DNA of 64,000 nt from Heterohyrax brucei (Eukaryota > Chordata > Mammalia > Hyracoidea > Procaviidae): the NCBI GenBank assembly GCA_028571685.1, contig CM053140.1:28439501-28503500 (forward strand), written 5' to 3'. The notes under the pieces were generated by a model. It made no database searches and had not been told where the DNA came from. It saw nothing but the letters and a program-made list of their open reading frames with translations. Below are positions 21,349 to 32,980 of the stretch, one piece after another (position 1 is the stretch's first letter; each line of letters opens with the position of its first letter). The translations under genes were made by a program, and so were the position numbers.

Positions 21349-21908
21349 TACGAGGTCTGACAATTAAGTTCACAGACTCATTCAAGAAAAAGTGCTGCAT
21401 GCCTCTTTGCTGAATATCACTATGGTCACCTTCGAAGGACTCCCCTTGGGAAGCTATACACTGACACCAGTACCTAATCCATCCTTCAAAGCAATTTTGG
21501 AACTTTTTCTGGAATGGCCGTCTGTGCTGTCGTCATATTACCCTTGGTGTCCTGAATGTCATCAAAATGTCTTCCTTTCAATATTTCCTTTATCTTTGGG
21601 CAAAGAAAAAAATCATTAGGGGGCAGATCAGGTGAGTAGGGAAGGTGTTCAATACAGTTATTTGTCTACTGGCTAAAAACTCCCCAACAGATGATTATAC
21701 AATTAAGTTCATGAACTTGCCACTGTGCTGCTATCCACAATGGCTGTTCCAGAAAGAGTTCCAAAATTGCTTCGAGGGATGGACTAGGTTTGGCATTGGT
21801 GCATGGCTTCCCAAGTGGAATACTTCAAAAGTGACAATAGTGATATTTAGCAGTGAGGTATGTAGCACTTAGAATAATGAAGTTTGTAGACTTGTCAGAC
21901 CTTGCATA
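21349..21908. mobile_element. Mariner-derived inverted composite element, copy 2
   Basis: It has the same plan and length as the 9102-9660 copy. The left arm is antisense transposase C-terminus (here the 'SPDL' block keeps the following Asp). An internal 'acaattaagttcatgaactt' lies near 21699. The right arm is sense and ends 'cttgtcagaccttgca'. Confidence 0.7.
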
Positions 21909-21911
21909 AAC

Positions 21912-22120
21912 ATGTATGTTGTAGCCTGCCATTGAGCCAATCTGGGCTCATGGGACCCTGTGTGTTACAGAGTAGAACTTCAGAGAGTTTTCTTGGCTGT
22001 AATTTTTATGGGAGTAGATTTGCAGGCCTTTCTTTTAGAGCAATGCTAGGTGGATTCAAACCACTGACCTTTTGGTTCATCACCAAGCACTTTAACTACT
22101 AAATTACCAGGGCTTCCTCT
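21912..22120 (-). repeat. AfroSINE (type B), diverged
   Basis: Contains 'agatttgcaggcctttcttt' and 'taaattaccagggcttcct'. Confidence 0.68.
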
Positions 22121-23080
22121 ATCCGTTTTACCCAGTGATAAATCTGCACTGAGTTTCACTGGACGGAAATATGGATTATTTAACCAGTCCCTTAGGGGTG
22201 GCCAAGTTGCTGCTGGAATTTTGCTTTTTGCAGACAGCTGCAAAGGATAGACTGTACATTCATCAAATAGGGAGTGAGTGTTAGCTGCCCTCCTCCCCCA
22301 CTCCACACAATGTCCCAGAGAGTTCAAAGCCTCAGTCTTGTTGTGGCTTTGTCTGCAGTCAAAGGAAACATTCCTTTATTTTGTTCCCACCCCTAACTGG
22401 AGATTATACCCATCATTCAGCCTTCTGTCCTCGATATGAAGTTTTAAAGAGTCATTGTCTTCTCTCCTGCACCTGAAAAGGTCATTATCAAGCTTGCTAG
22501 TCTCCGATCTGAAGAGCAGAAAACAGCTCAAGGATCCTTTTGAAAACTGCTTCTGTGTGCACTGCACTACCCAGGTCTTGGGTGTTCTGGCTAGTGTGGT
22601 GATAGTTAAACTTTAGACTTTTCTGGCTACATGTTTCTCTCCCATAGTCCAACAAGTTCAGTTCGGTCCCTCCTTCCTGGCCTCTGAAGGCAACGTGTGC
22701 TTGGGGCGTCCTTGCAAAGAAGGAGACTCAGGCATGCCGGAAGCCAGGCAGGGACAGGCAGGTGGGGGCGCTCAAGCCAGGTACCTTGGCAATAGTTGGC
22801 TGTAAGAACTGTTCAACTGTTGCTTTTTTTTTTTCATGTGAGTTTTACACAGAAGGAAAAAAAAAAAGACCAGAATGTCACATGATATGGAGACAGGTCT
22901 GTGATGTTAGATCTATTTGAGAAGTTGTTCTGTGGTGTTCACAATTTCTCACTATTGGTGCCAGGTTAGAGGGAGGATTGTCAGACTGAGGGGGCGGGTA
23001 AGGCTTGTTTCAATGAGTCATCCATTTTTTGTGTGTGTTTCTCTTCTTAACTATTTGAGCAATTGGAAATTTAAAAAAGC
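22121..23080. other. Unique intronic sequence, SLC25A42 intron 1
   Basis: No repeat or gene recognised. It contains short A and T runs (22824, 22857) only. Confidence 0.5.
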
Positions 23081-23084
23081 AGTT

Positions 23085-23245
23085 GCTGTCTAGTCCTGTT
23101 TCATGGTGACTGCATGTGTGTCAGAGTAGAACTGTGCTCCATAAGGTTTGTGGTAACTGATGTATCAGAAGTAGATCACCAGGCTTTTTCTTCCAAACCA
23201 CCAGCCAAGCATATTCACTGTTTGCACCACTCAGGAACTCCCAGT
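23085..23245 (-). repeat. AfroSINE (type B), internally deleted
   Basis: Reads 'gtgactgcatgtgtgtcaga' and 'gcaccactcaggaactccca'. Confidence 0.7.
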
Positions 23246-24218
23246 TGGGAATTAAGACAGGATTATTGAGATTATTAGAATTGTTACCTAGTTTGGGTTC
23301 TATAAGAGTAAATTTAAAAATGCATTGCTTTTTTTTTTCTGCTTCAATGGCAAAGTACTTCTTAATTAAGAAGTATGTGATGTTCATGTTTAAACAAAGA
23401 AAGCATTCCAAATAATAACAGTAACACCCAGCTCAGGAAATAGAACAGTCCCCAGCAGCCCTACTCTGCCCTCTATGCTATTTTTAAAATGTGTTCAACA
23501 TTTGTTGTCTTCACCAAGCACCTTTTTCTGCTACGCCTTGGGCTTCGGGCTCAGGTCCCAGAGCCTCAGCAAGATTCTGTAGGAGCCAGAATTTCTGCCT
23601 GTTGGGAGCCTGGCCAGCAGGGCCAGTGTCCAGAAAGGAGAGAATAACCCCAGGGGGTAGGTGGCAGGCCTAGTTCTGAGCTCACTTGCTGCCTGAAGCT
23701 TCTGCTAAGTCATTTGGGGTACTGTTCAAGTAAGTGCCTGCCCAGATTCCTCTGTTGTGCTTTGTTTTGTTTTTTCCTTGATTCTGAAAACATGCATAGC
23801 AAATCATGCCAATCCAACAATTTCTACATGTACAATTCAGTGACACTGATGACATTCCTCAAGTTGTGCAGCCATTGTCACCCTTCTTTTCCACATTGTT
23901 CTTCCCCTGTCAACAGACTACTGCTACCTAAGTTTCCTGTCTGATCTTTCCATTAGCTGTTGGCAGTTTGGTCTCATGTGGATAGTTCTTAAAAAACACT
24001 GTGCTCAAGGTAGACTTTTCTTACTATCTTTCTTAATAGTTAAGCTAAACTGTTACTTGGTTTTAACAAGACTTAAGGGGATAATTTTGGTTTAAGGTTT
24101 AAAGATTACCTCAGGGCAATAGTTCTGAGGGTTCATCTAGCCTCCGTGGCTCCAGAAAGTGAATTCCAGGAGCATCTGAAATTCTTTTCTACATTTTTCC
24201 TCTTTTGATCAAGATTCA

Positions 24219-24375
24219 GGGAGCCCTGGTAGCCCAACAGTTAAGCACTCAGTTGCACACTGAGAGGTTACAGCCAAAACCAAAAAAAAAAAAAAAAAAC
24301 CTATGAGTCAGTCCTCTGTCACATGGGGTTGCTATGAGTTGAAGTTGACTCAACAGCACCCAATAACAACAATGA
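24219..24375 (+). repeat. AfroSINE with internal A-run
   Basis: Head 'gggagccctggtagcccaac', tail 'ttgactcaacagcacccaat'. About 20 A residues interrupt the middle at 24279-24299. Confidence 0.72.
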
Positions 24376-24624
24376 TTAGGATTCTTCTATAGAATCTTTA
24401 ATTTCAACATTCAGTAATGATAGTCGGGCACCCAAATGCCTCTGTTGTTTTGATCAAGAAGAGGAAGGCTGATGGAGTCAGACTGAAGATTGACAGGCTG
24501 CCAGGGTCAGGGGTCAGAGCGTGTTCCCCACACACCACAATGGCTGGTGTGTGTACATCCGCATCCCTGGGGTGATGGTGGCTGTCGTTATAGTTCCAGC
24601 TCACTCAACCTGATGAGTAACAGA

Positions 24625-24895
24625 TCAAAGCGTTGATATGTTTGAGCCCATTGTTTTGCTTTTGTGTCCATCCGTCTCATGGGTGCAGGGGTCTGTCTAT
24701 TTTTCACTGATCCTCTGCTTTACCAAGCTTTGATGTCCTTTTTTGGCGATTGGTCTTTCTTGGTGAGACGTCCAAAGTAAGTGGGGCAAAGTTTCACCAT
24801 CCTTGCTTTTAAGGAGCATTCTGGTTGTGTTTCTTCTAAGACTGATTTGTTCATTCCTACAAGCCATCATATATTCAGCATTTTTTTTTTTTCCA
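24625..24895 (-). mobile_element. RTE-clade LINE 3' portion
   Basis: This matches the reverse complement of the tail seen at 1711-2335: 'cctctgctttaccaagcttt', 'ccatccttgcttttaaggag', 'actgatttgttcattcctac'. Confidence 0.72.
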
Positions 24896-25147
24896 GCATC
24901 AGTTGAAATGTTATAACTTCTAGCATTGTAGCAATATGCATGCCATCACAGTATGGACAAACTAACAGAAGGGTGGTGGCAGTCATCATATTCACTTGAA
25001 CCTTCTTATTCACCTGCCCTCCCAGAGGGAAAGGGCCAACAGAAAGTACCTACGGTATTTTAACTTATGTCTTCCACTGCCCTTGGGCGAGTGAGTGCCT
25101 ACCATGCTATAAGATCAGTTCTGCAATTATCACTGTTTACAAAGTAG

Positions 25148-25450
25148 TGAGGTGGGTCAGTGGTAGAAACCTCACCTTTCATGTGGGAGATCCAAGTTTG
25201 GTTCCCGGCCAGTGCACCCCATCCACAGCCGCCCCTGTCTGTCTGTGGAGGCTTACATGTTGCCATGATGCTGAACAGGTAGCAGCAGAGCTTCCAGAGT
25301 AAATGGACTAGGAGGAAAGTCCTGGAGATCTGTTTCTGAAAATTCACCAATGATCTATGACAGATCGTGGAGGCAGCAGAGGACCAGGCAGTGTTTTGCT
25401 TTGTTGTGCATGAATCAGGGTCCAACTTGATGGTAGCTGACTAACAACAG
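25148..25450 (+). repeat. tRNA-Gly-headed SINE with RTE-like tail
   Basis: The head resembles tRNA-Gly: an A-box-like 'gtgggtcagtggtaga' and a B-box-like 'gtttggttcccggccagtgc'. A unique body follows ('aaatggactaggaggaaagt'), then a tail ('gaggaccaggcagtgtttt') shared with the RTE LINE. Confidence 0.72.
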
Positions 25451-25455
25451 AAAGC

Positions 25456-28005
25456 TAATGAGGCTAAGGGACTTGTTTCCAAGGACATTCAGTGCAGATG
25501 TGATCAGCCTGCCTGCAAACCTCACCCTGCCTCCACGTGTGACCTTAGACACAGATGCTCATAAACCACTCTGGGTGCCTCCACACAGCACGGAAAGGAG
25601 GAATGTTGTCCCAGGTGCTATAAACGCCCACATACCTCCTGTGAGGCAGACCCAGACCTGGGCAATGTCCCTGCCTGGTTGGCTCATGTTACTGCTCAGT
25701 CCTGAGGGAAACCACAGGGGCTTCAAATCAGTCCTGGGAGTGGGTAGCCTCCCTGAGGTCCACTATTCAGGAAGAATGAACTAGGTGGCACACCCTCTGA
25801 GCAGAGGGGACATTGCACAGGAGAGTAAGCCCAATGCCATGGGATCCAGAGTCAGCTGAGGGCACTGGAGAACAGGAATGAGGGCCTAGCCCGCAGCACT
25901 GGCTCGGATGGCAGGAGAAGCCTCTGTCACCTCAGAAAGTGGCTTACCCCAGAACAGCTGTGAGCACAGCACAGCTCAGAGACCTGAACTTAGGGCCCAG
26001 GTATGACCAGGCATGACCAGGCAAACCCTTGGCATCCGTATTCTGTGCTCCTCACGCATAACGGTGGGTGATGGCCTGCTTCCTGAGTAGGCACGAGGGT
26101 TTGGCATTAGCTGGGCATGGGGTCCAGCCATGCTGACAGGAACGCCCGGCCTGCAGTGCTTGTTGATGTACCCATCCACAAGGCTTCCTCACTTCTGGTA
26201 ACTCTGACTTCGGAGGTCTGGGGTGGACCTGAGAGCCCTCACAGATGGTCCTGGAGACCATGAACAGCCCTGCACCTCCTGAGTGGGCATACCTGTCCTG
26301 TGAAGCATCATCCCTTCATGGGGCTTCCCCAGTAAAAGGGAGGGTGCATCAGAACCATGCCTTGAACACCACCAAGTGCAGGGTAAGAGGCACCGCCGCT
26401 GAGAAGACAGCTGCACAGCAGGATGGACTCCAGTGGCCTAGAGCTACATGTGGCAGCCCAGACTGTCCAATGGAGCAGTTTTTCTGAGAGATGCCAGCAC
26501 TGGTACATGGTGGGGAGTTGACATTTCCAAAATACTCAAATTTGAGGAGTTTTGATGAAGACTGTGAGGGTGGCACTTTGGAGAGATGAATGTGGAGGGA
26601 TGGGTCCTGGAGACAGTAGTTTGGCCCTCACAGAACCCCAGCAAGAGACAATACAGTGAACACAGGTCTTGGGGCTGTTGAGAACTGAGAGCTGGGCTGG
26701 CACTGGCATGCTGGGCAGGGGTGGGGGAGGGGTTACTATTGCGGTGGCAGCCATGGTGGGACCTACTCGTCCGTAGCCCACCCTGCCTTGTCTGCTCTTT
26801 ATTGGGGAGCATGGTATTTACAAACAAGTTTATTTGCTTGTTTGAGAAGATAGTGAGAGGTGAAGAAACTGAAGCCATGGAAATTTAATTATGTGTCAAG
26901 GCCACAGGCTGGCTTTCTTTCCACAGCACATGCTAGTGTTGCAGGGAGCCTGTGTATCTGAACATTGGAGGAATGCCGCAGAAGTGATGACTCATGTTCA
27001 TGAGCTTTGTAAAGGATTCCCTGAAGGTCAGGAAGAGGAGAGCAAAAACACCTGAGAGCCAAGCATTAACTCTTCTCCCCTCCCCTCCCCTTCCAGGGAC
27101 CCACAGCAGGCAAGTGAGGCAGGTGAGATGGCTAGCAGCTAACTCTTGGAGAGGTGAAGCTGGCGTATTTAGAATGGACTTTGATGGATGTGTAGGAGTT
27201 TGCTGGTCATGGTGGGAGGTGGGGAATATGCCAGCAGAACTTGATGTGTCAGGGAGTTAATTCATGCCTCCAGCGAACAATTGTTGAAGGCTGGCTGGCA
27301 GGGAACAGAGCTGTGTGCTGGGTTCCCCATGGCAAAAACACAGGGCTTTTGGGGTGAGGGCCAGTTATACAAGTACACTGTCTAACCAGAGTGAGTCCTT
27401 CTGCGTGCCTCAGTTTTAGTGTTTGGGTTCTTTAAGTCACGTCCCAGGGTAGGTGTAGACAGATGTCGGCAGTGACTGTGAGTAGTGAGAGCTGCAATTC
27501 ACAGAGAACTTTCTGGCATTTTCCAGGGCTTGAAAATCTGTATGTCTAACCATAAAGACCACAGCCCCAAGTCACTGTCTCCAAAATTTGTGTGGAAACC
27601 CACGCAGAGGCGGTAGGTCCCGCCTGGCTGGATTAACACGGGGCAACTGCTGTGTAAACCGCTTGGGGCCACTTAGGCAGAGATAATGCCTATTAACCGG
27701 GAAAGAAAACAGCTTTTATCAGCGTTCAGAGAGGATGTTAATTGGCTTCCGCTTACCAGTGATTACAGATCTCTTTCACGGTGCTTGAAGCTCCATTAAC
27801 TGGAACCGCCCTCCTGCTCACACTTTTCCCAGGCTCCAGGGTGGAGCTGCCTGCTGAGGACGTAAGCATCACAGGGTTCCTGCTTCACAGCTAGAAGCAG
27901 CCCTCATCCCACCCTCTAAAGGGACAGTCCACCCACCTGAATCCATGTTTCTAATCTCTGGGGAGGTTCCAGGCCAGAGTTGTGATGGTGTTTTTATGTG
28001 TTAAA
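25456..28005. other. Mostly unique stretch of SLC25A42 intron 1
   Basis: No gene recognised and little obvious repeat. The segment 27590-27850 keeps CpGs and several GATA- and GTTAAT-like words (see findings). Confidence 0.45.
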
Positions 28006-28012
28006 ATCCTTG

Positions 28013-28200
28013 TGGTGGTTGTTAGTTGCTCTCCAGTTGAGCTTGACTCATGGAGACACCGCTGTGGAGAGTAGAACTGCCCCATGGGGTTTCAAGGCTG
28101 TGACTTCTCAAAAGCACCGGGTCTGTCTTCCCTGACACTTCTGGGTGGGTTATCTCTCCTGCCTGTTGGCTAGTAATGGGCACTTTACCCTGAGTCAGGA
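28013..28200 (-). repeat. AfroSINE (type B)
   Basis: Contains 'tggagacaccgctgtggaga' and 'gacacttctgggtgggttat'. Confidence 0.72.
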
Positions 28201-28224
28201 ACTCGCGGTAGAACACAGAAAAGA

Positions 28225-28376
28225 AAACAAAGCCACTGCGGTTGGGTCAGTTACAACTCATAGCCACCTTATGAACTGTCCCACAGAGTGTCCAAGGAGC
28301 ACCCGGTAGACGTGAACTGCTGGCCTTTTGGTTAGCAGACGCAGCACTTAACCACCATGCCACCAGTGTTTCCAAA
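28225..28376 (-). repeat. AfroSINE (type A)
   Basis: Contains 'ggccttttggttagcagacg' and 'aaccaccatgccaccagtgt'. Confidence 0.82.
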
Positions 28377-28384
28377 ACACATAA

Positions 28385-29165
28385 TAACATAAAACATAAA
28401 ATTTACCCCTTTAGCCATTCTAAAGTGTACAGTTTGGTGGCATTTAGTACCGTCACAGAATTATGCAACCATCCTTTCTGTCTAGTTCCAGAACATTCCC
28501 TTCATCCCAAAAGGAAACCATGTACTCATTAGCAATCTGTTATGGGTTGAATTGTGTCCCTCCAAAAATGTATGTCAATTTGGCTAAGCCATGATTCCTA
28601 ATATTGTATGATTGCCCACCATTTTGTCAACTGATGTGATTATCTTATGTGCTATAAATCCTACTCTCAGTAATATGATGTTAATAAGGCAGAGTTAGTG
28701 GCAGTTAATGAAACAGTGCATAATCTACAAGATTAGGTTGTATCTTGTTTATATCGTGACATATAAAAGAGAGGAGAGGAACCTCCTACCACCAAGAAGG
28801 AAAAGCCAGAAAAGGGTATCCTTTGGGCCCGGGGACCCTGTGCTGAGAAACTCTTAGACCCAGGGGAAGATTGCTAAACAAGGACCTTCCCCCAGAGCTG
28901 ATACAGAGAGAAAACCTTCTCCTAGGGCTAGCACCCTGAATTTGGACTTCTAGCCTCCTAGACTGAGAGAATCAATTCCTATTTGTTAAATCCATTCATT
29001 TGTGGTATTTCTGTTGTAGCACATTCTCCCTCCCCCAGTAACTAAGACACATTCCCCCTTCCCCAGTCCCTGACAACCACTGATCTGTTTTCTGGCCCTA
29101 TAAATTTGCTTGTTCTGGATATTTTGTATAAACAGAATCATACTATAACTTCTAAGTCCTTCCAA
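28385..29165 (-). mobile_element. Old L1 3' fragment split by an LTR
   Basis: 'attctaaagtgtacagtttg' and, after the LTR, 'cctataaatttgcttgttct' belong to the antisense of an ancient L1 3' region. The interruption is 28538-29021. Confidence 0.6.
28538..29021 (+). mobile_element. Solo LTR of ERVL-MaLR type (MLT1-like)
   Basis: Begins 'tgttatgggttgaattgtgt' and ends 'tatttctgttgtagca' (TG...CA). It is flanked by 'caatc' (28533-28537) and 'cattc' (29022-29026), a likely 5-base target duplication with one change. No internal viral genes are present. Confidence 0.65.
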
Positions 29166-29241
29166 GTCTTGAGGTTCTGAGATTTCAGGTCAGTGTTCCC
29201 TAGATGGTCCCATTTAGTAAATTTCACTGCCATGTTAAAGA

Positions 29242-29556
29242 CAGTGATGGTTCAGTGGTAGAATTCTCTCCTTCCACAAGGGGGACTCAGGTTTGATTCC
29301 TAGCAATGCACTGCCACCATCCATCTGTCATGTGGAGGCTTATGTGTTGCTAGGATGCTGAAGTGGCATTTCAGCAGAGGTTCCGGACTAACATGGACTA
29401 GGATGAAAGATCGAGCAATCTACTTCGAAAATCAGCCAGTGAATACCTGTGGATCACAACAGTCCCGTCTGCAGTTGGCATAGGGTTGGCAGAAGACCAG
29501 GCATTGTTTCCTTGTGTTGTACATAAAGCTGACTCAGTGGCAGCTAACAGTGACAG
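29242..29556 (+). repeat. tRNA-Gly-headed SINE with RTE-like tail, second copy
   Basis: The head has 'gatggttcagtggtagaatt' (A-box region) and 'aggtttgattcctagcaatg' (B-box region). The body 'catggactaggatgaaagat' and tail 'gaagaccaggcattgtttc' align with the copy at 25148. Confidence 0.75.
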
Positions 29557-29559
29557 CCC

Positions 29560-30905
29560 CCTGCCACATCACTCTGGTTGGCCACCACAGCCCCTTCTGT
29601 TTTTTCTTTGGTATGTACAAATGTTGCTAGACAGAGACAACATGTGAGCAAGAGAGTTGGTTGTTCCTTGAGGCTGATCTGCAAATGCACGGTCACAGGC
29701 TAAGATGGCCCTGGGCCCTGGCCCCGACCTCTAGCCATGGATATTGCCCCACCCCACCCAGGGAGGCTCCGGCACCTAGACTCCCATTGCAGAAAGGACT
29801 GTCAGGAGAGGGTACAAGTCAGAAGTGTTGAGGAGCTGGGGACCTGGGCTTCCTGCTGCTATGGACACTGTCATCACAGTTGGAATAGGGGCTGCAGCAC
29901 AGGGAGCCAGGGCCTCACATGAGTCCGCAGGAACCACCGCCCCTACAGCCATGTAGCTGTGTCCACACGCCATTGAGCCTCCTCCCCCTACCTTCCCTAG
30001 TCCCCTGAAGGAAGGCGACTCCGTCTTGTCCCAGTCTCTGGGGGAGTGAACTCTCAATTCCCTGACAGGGTAACCTGCAGAGAGGTGACGTTGGTTTGGT
30101 CAGTCGTCCATAGAGTGGGCAGCAGGTCTTTTTACAGGTGGGGAGGAGCAAGTGTGGGCAGAGCATGGATGTCGGCCAGGTGCCAGATCCAGCAGGTGGT
30201 CCAGAGCATGACTCAGTTGCCTGGCTCAGCCTGAAGGCCCCAGTGACATGTGCTCACCAGAGCAGAGGAGGGATGAGGCCCTGCAGCATGAATAGAGCCA
30301 GGGAGAAAATATTTCTGCACACCACCCACTGAACCACACAGCACCTGTTTAGTGCTATGGGCCCAGCTCACATATGTACAAGTCGAGGCCACAGGAGTGG
30401 GGTCTCTTACCTAGTGGCTTGCCTGGGAAAGGCAGAAGTGGATCTGACCCCAAGGGTCTGCCTTTGAACTTATGCCACAAGTAACAAGAGAAGGACAGTG
30501 CATGGTACCCTGTAGGCTAAAGTGGAGGAGGGTCCTAGTGCTCCAAGAATGCTGAGTTAGGGAAAGCACTTTCATGCCTTAGTTCACAGAATGTCTCAGG
30601 AGGACCCAGGAGGAGGAGACTCTTGCCCAATAATGGAAAGTCTTTCTTTCATGCTTCCTTTGGATGCTTGGGGATTCTGGGCTTTTCAGTGACAGCAGGG
30701 TCTCCTGGACTGACTGGTTTCAGCCCACTTTGGTGGGAAGCATGTGTTGGGACAGAAGAAGGGATTCCCTGGGATCATCCAGGCAGATCAGATGAGGGAG
30801 GGAAGGGCCCCCTCAGCAGGGAGGCTGGCCTGGCTGTTTCAGGGCCAGGTGGCTGGGCTGTGTTATTTCACCAAACCTGGATCTTACTCTGTGCTTTACT
30901 GTCCT
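29560..30905. other. Mostly unique stretch of SLC25A42 intron 1
   Basis: No gene is visible. A MIR-like block lies near 30340-30470. Confidence 0.4.
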
Positions 30906-30907
30906 AA

Positions 30908-31115
30908 AGGAGCTCTTGGTGATTCAACAGTTAAGCATTCTCCTCCTAACCAAAAAGTTGACAGTTTGAACCAACAGCTGTCCTGCAGGAAAAAGATGCA
31001 GCAGTCTGATCCAGTAGAGATGATGGCCTTGGAAGTGCTGTGGGGCCGTTCTACTCTGTTCTGTAGGGTCACTATGCGTCGAAATTGACTTGACGCAGTG
31101 GCTTTTTATTTTTTG
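30908..31115 (+). repeat. AfroSINE
   Basis: Contains 'ctcctaaccaaaaagttgac' and 'gttctgtagggtcactatgc', followed by a T-rich end. Confidence 0.8.
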
Positions 31116-31120
31116 TTTTC

Positions 31121-31857
31121 CTGGCATCTCTGGGGTTCAGTGGGTCCTGGTGGTAAAGTCCGAAGTACCTTTGATCACCTGGGGAGTTGAGGTTTGTCCT
31201 CAGAAGTCACCCTCCACACACAAGAACAGGGGCCAGCAGCCCTGTGTGTCTCCCTGCTGACCCGAGCCCTAGCCCTTGTCCCTACCCTCTCAATGCTAAG
31301 GCCTGAGTTGACTCCTGGCACACACACATCCCCCTCCTCACTGTGTCCTGTTAGCCCAACTCTTCCCAAACCTCACCTCCTCCCCCAGCTCCACAGACCC
31401 TAAGTGTAGACTCTTCCCTCTGCCCGAGTGACTCCTTACTGGCCTTTCTGCCTCCACCCTCCTCCCCACGGCAGCCAAAATGAGCCCTGCTTCCTTCAGT
31501 GGCCTGGCTAGCTCCTTTGTCCTCCAGAGCCTTCATATTTCCCATCTAGACACCTAGAATGCTGCACAGTGAACCATCTGATTATCTAGCCCCTATTCAG
31601 ATGCCACTGTCCATTCCATTGCTTCCTTCCTGGCATGTGTATCCCTCCTGACTGTGTGGACTGCGGTGCCATGAGGGTGGGCCCTGTGCCTGGCCTAGTG
31701 GAGCCCTTGGTGAACATTCCCACTCGAAGGACCCACTCCTCAGCTCCTATTCTCGCTGGAGCAGAGGTCCACCATGGCAAGACTGGTTGTTCTCATATCA
31801 TTATCACCACTGACCCATGAGCCACCTCCTGTGATCTGCCCTAGTCCCCGAGGCAGC
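31121..31857. other. Intronic sequence with L2-like relic
   Basis: Pyrimidine-rich, with a weak L2 resemblance near 31560-31720 ('tggcatgtgtatccctcctg'). No gene seen. Confidence 0.35.
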
Positions 31858-31924
31858 CTGGATGATTCTCCTGTTGCTGCTGTAACAAGTGACCCCCTCC
31901 CCCCCAAAAGAGGCTTAGAACAGA

Positions 31925-32110
31925 AGAGCCTGTTGCCACCGAGTCAATTCTGATTCATAGGAGAGTGGAACTGCCCCGTGGGGTTTCCCAGGCTGAAATC
32001 TTTATAAAAGCCGACTGCCACACCTTTCTCCCATGGAGTGGCTACTAAGTTTGAACTGCCAACCTTTTGATTAGCAGCTGAATGATTAACCACTGTGCCA
32101 CCAGAGCCTT
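31925..32110 (-). repeat. AfroSINE
   Basis: Contains 'ccaaccttttgattagcagc' and 'aaccactgtgccaccagagc'. Confidence 0.8.
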
Positions 32111-32114
32111 TTTT

Positions 32115-32980
32115 TTTTTAGATTGTGCTTTAGGTGAAAGTTCATAGCTGAAGCCACTGTGTCACCTGGGTCTTTTTCTTTCTTTCTTTTTTAAATTGTA
32201 TTTTAGGTGAAAGTTTATGGCTTAGGCCACTGTCACTGCAGTCCTTTTTTTTTCTTTCTTTATTCCTTTTTTTCTTTCCTGTGCTTTAGGTGAAAGCTTG
32301 TAGCTCAGTTAGTTTCTTATATAAAAATTTATACATCCATTGTTAAATGACCCTAGTTGCTGTCTCTGTAATGTGGCCTCACCTTCTTCCTTTTCACCCC
32401 AGATTTCCTATGTCCATTCAGCCAGCGCCTGTCCCTTTCTACCTTCTCATCTCACCTCTGGAAAGGAGCTGCCCAGTTACTCTCATGTATCTACTTGAAC
32501 TGAGAAGCACACTCTTCATAAGTACTACTTTACACCTTATAACCCTGTCTATTCTTTGTCTGAAGAGTTGGCTTCAGAATGGTTTTAATTCTCGGCTAAC
32601 AGAAGATTGGGGCCATGTCTTCTGGGGTTCCTCCAGCCTCAGTCAGACCATTAAGTCTGGTCTTTTTAGTAGACTTTGAGTTCTACATGCCACTTTTCTC
32701 CTATTCTGTCAGTGACTCTTTCCTGTGTTCCCTGTCAGGGCGGTGATTGGCACCATCTAGATCTCCTGGTCTCAGGTTGATCGAGTCTCTGGTTTATGTG
32801 GCTCTTTGGTCTCTTGGGCTCATATTTTCCTTGTGTCTTTGATGTTCTTCGTTCTCCTTTGCTCCAGATGGGGTGATACCAGATGATGCATCTAGATGAC
32901 AGCTTGCTCGCTTTTTAGCCCCCAGATGCCGCTCATGAAAGTGGGGTGCAAAGCATTTTGTTTTTCTTTCTTTCTTTTTT
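32115..32980 (-). mobile_element. L1 3' UTR, antisense, with triplicated 3' end
   Basis: Three consecutive copies of 'ttaggtgaaag' plus T-runs (32130, 32205, 32288) precede a 3' UTR that resembles the reverse complement of the 62270-62935 L1 ('ctggtctcaggttgatcgag'). Confidence 0.62.

Noticed and set aside
25148..29310. tRNA-Gly genes
   Set aside because: The tRNA-like heads are diverged, do not close a full cloverleaf by eye, and are followed by a repeated SINE body and RTE tail.
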